64,000 nt of DNA. It comes from Alphaproteobacteria bacterium. GTDB taxonomy: Bacteria; Pseudomonadota; Alphaproteobacteria; Micropepsales; Micropepsaceae. Location: assembly GCA_947467345.1 (NCBI GenBank), contig CANIHD010000014.1, forward strand, positions 1-64,000, in the 5' to 3' direction. Both the position numbers and the translations under genes were made by a program. Positions 63,603 to 64,000 of the stretch are shown one piece after another (position 1 is the first letter of the stretch; every line of letters begins with the position of its first letter). The notes under the pieces are model-generated. The model was not told the origin of the DNA. It searched no databases and saw only the letters and a program-made list of their open reading frames with translations.

Positions 63603-64000
63603 ATGAAGAAAATAGCTATTGTCGGCACCGGCATCTCGGGCTTGGGCGCGGCCTATCTGCTCCGCTCCGAGAACAACATCACCGTCTATGAAAAAGCCAA
63701 GCAGATCGGTGGTCACTCGCGAACGATGTCTGTGGCATACGGCGGCAGGACTATTCCAGTCGATACGGGCTTCATTGTCTTCAACAAACCCAATTACCCA
63801 AACTTCTCGGCGCTGCTGAAGCATCTAAACGTCAAGGTGCATGAGAGCGACATGACCTTCGCAGCCACGGTGCGCGACGGCTGGCTGGAATGGGGCGCCA
63901 AAGATGTTCGCTCGATTTTAGCGCAACGGCGCAATCTGCTGCGGCCGCAATTCTATCGCCTCTTCCGCGACATCTTGCGCTTCAATGCGCGCGCGCTTGA
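63603..64000 (+). CDS. FAD/NAD(P)-dependent oxidoreductase, 5' part (runs off the window)
   Basis: The ATG at 63,603 starts KKIAIVGTGISGLGAAYLL, a GxGxxG FAD motif, then ITVYEKAKQIGGHSRTMSVA and PVDTGFIVFNKPNYPNFSAL. This is the amine-oxidase-like flavoprotein that in Rhodobacter and relatives belongs to the RpoE/ChrR regulon beside the cyclopropane-fatty-acid synthase and DUF1365 genes. At least 132 residues are visible. It is probably involved in lipid modification or repair under singlet oxygen, which is known for the regulon and not seen here. Its promoter is the ECF type, about 7 bases before the start codon. Confidence 0.85.
   Translation, partial: MKKIAIVGTGISGLGAAYLLRSENNITVYEKAKQIGGHSRTMSVAYGGRTIPVDTGFIVFNKPNYPNFSALLKHLNVKVHESDMTFAATVRDGWLEWGAKDVRSILAQRRNLLRPQFYRLFRDILRFNARAL

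Overview
The window looks like chromosomal DNA from an alphaproteobacterium. This rests on gene content and not on a marker gene: an ECF sigma factor/ChrR pair, two large TonB-dependent receptors, a tripartite tricarboxylate (TCT) transporter, glycolate oxidase GlcDEF with malate synthase G, GC-rich codon use, and small palindromic intergenic repeats. A Micropepsaceae/Rhizomicrobium-like or Caulobacter-like lineage would fit, but I cannot confirm that. I see no rRNA, tRNA, CRISPR array, transposase or phage gene.

Layout. 0-3.2 kb: an aromatic-catabolism operon (flavin hydroxylase, CitE-like CoA-ester lyase, truncated CoA-transferase). 3.4-18.1 kb: an envelope-lipid-like locus with a SyrD-type ABC exporter, a frameshifted CDP-alcohol phosphatidyltransferase, a DUF3108 protein, a GNAT-fold protein, a short-chain dehydrogenase, two GT4 glycosyltransferases and an alpha-oxoamine synthase. 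It is followed without a break by a five-gene DevBCA/TolC-like tripartite exporter with two different permeases. 18.2-19.4 kb: back-to-back remnants of an amidohydrolase and an NRPS-type thioesterase. 19.5-31.5 kb: an isochorismatase-fold hydrolase, a LamG protein, an S46 peptidase, a phthalate-type Rieske oxygenase with a Gfo/Idh dehydrogenase, then a second Rieske oxygenase (alpha+beta) with a bicupin, a binding protein and an IclR regulator.

31.6-50 kb: two TonB receptors, a TctC-TctB-TctA-MmgE/PrpD-SDR operon, an unusual TetR-type-HTH/transmembrane/Sel1-repeat protein convergent with a SPOR/TPR lipoprotein, and a NodU-type carbamoyltransferase with a PqqD-like tail. 50-59.5 kb: a DUF1194 protein and a complete glycolate-utilisation module (permease + malate synthase G, divergent from glcDEF). 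59.4-64 kb: an O-antigen-ligase remnant, PadR regulator, cytochrome c, cold-shock protein, and an RpoE/ChrR-type stress locus with two matching ECF promoters, one of which seems to drive a leaderless flavoprotein mRNA.

The window is rich in gene damage: three sites look like simple deletion junctions (about 175, 18,785 and 60,000), plus one homopolymer frameshift (5,591-5,594) and one in-frame amber codon (61,991-61,993). Three intergenic sites carry related composite palindromic repeats. The most promising biology is the lipid-synthesis/export locus, the HTH-TM-Sel1 protein, and the ECF regulon at the right end.
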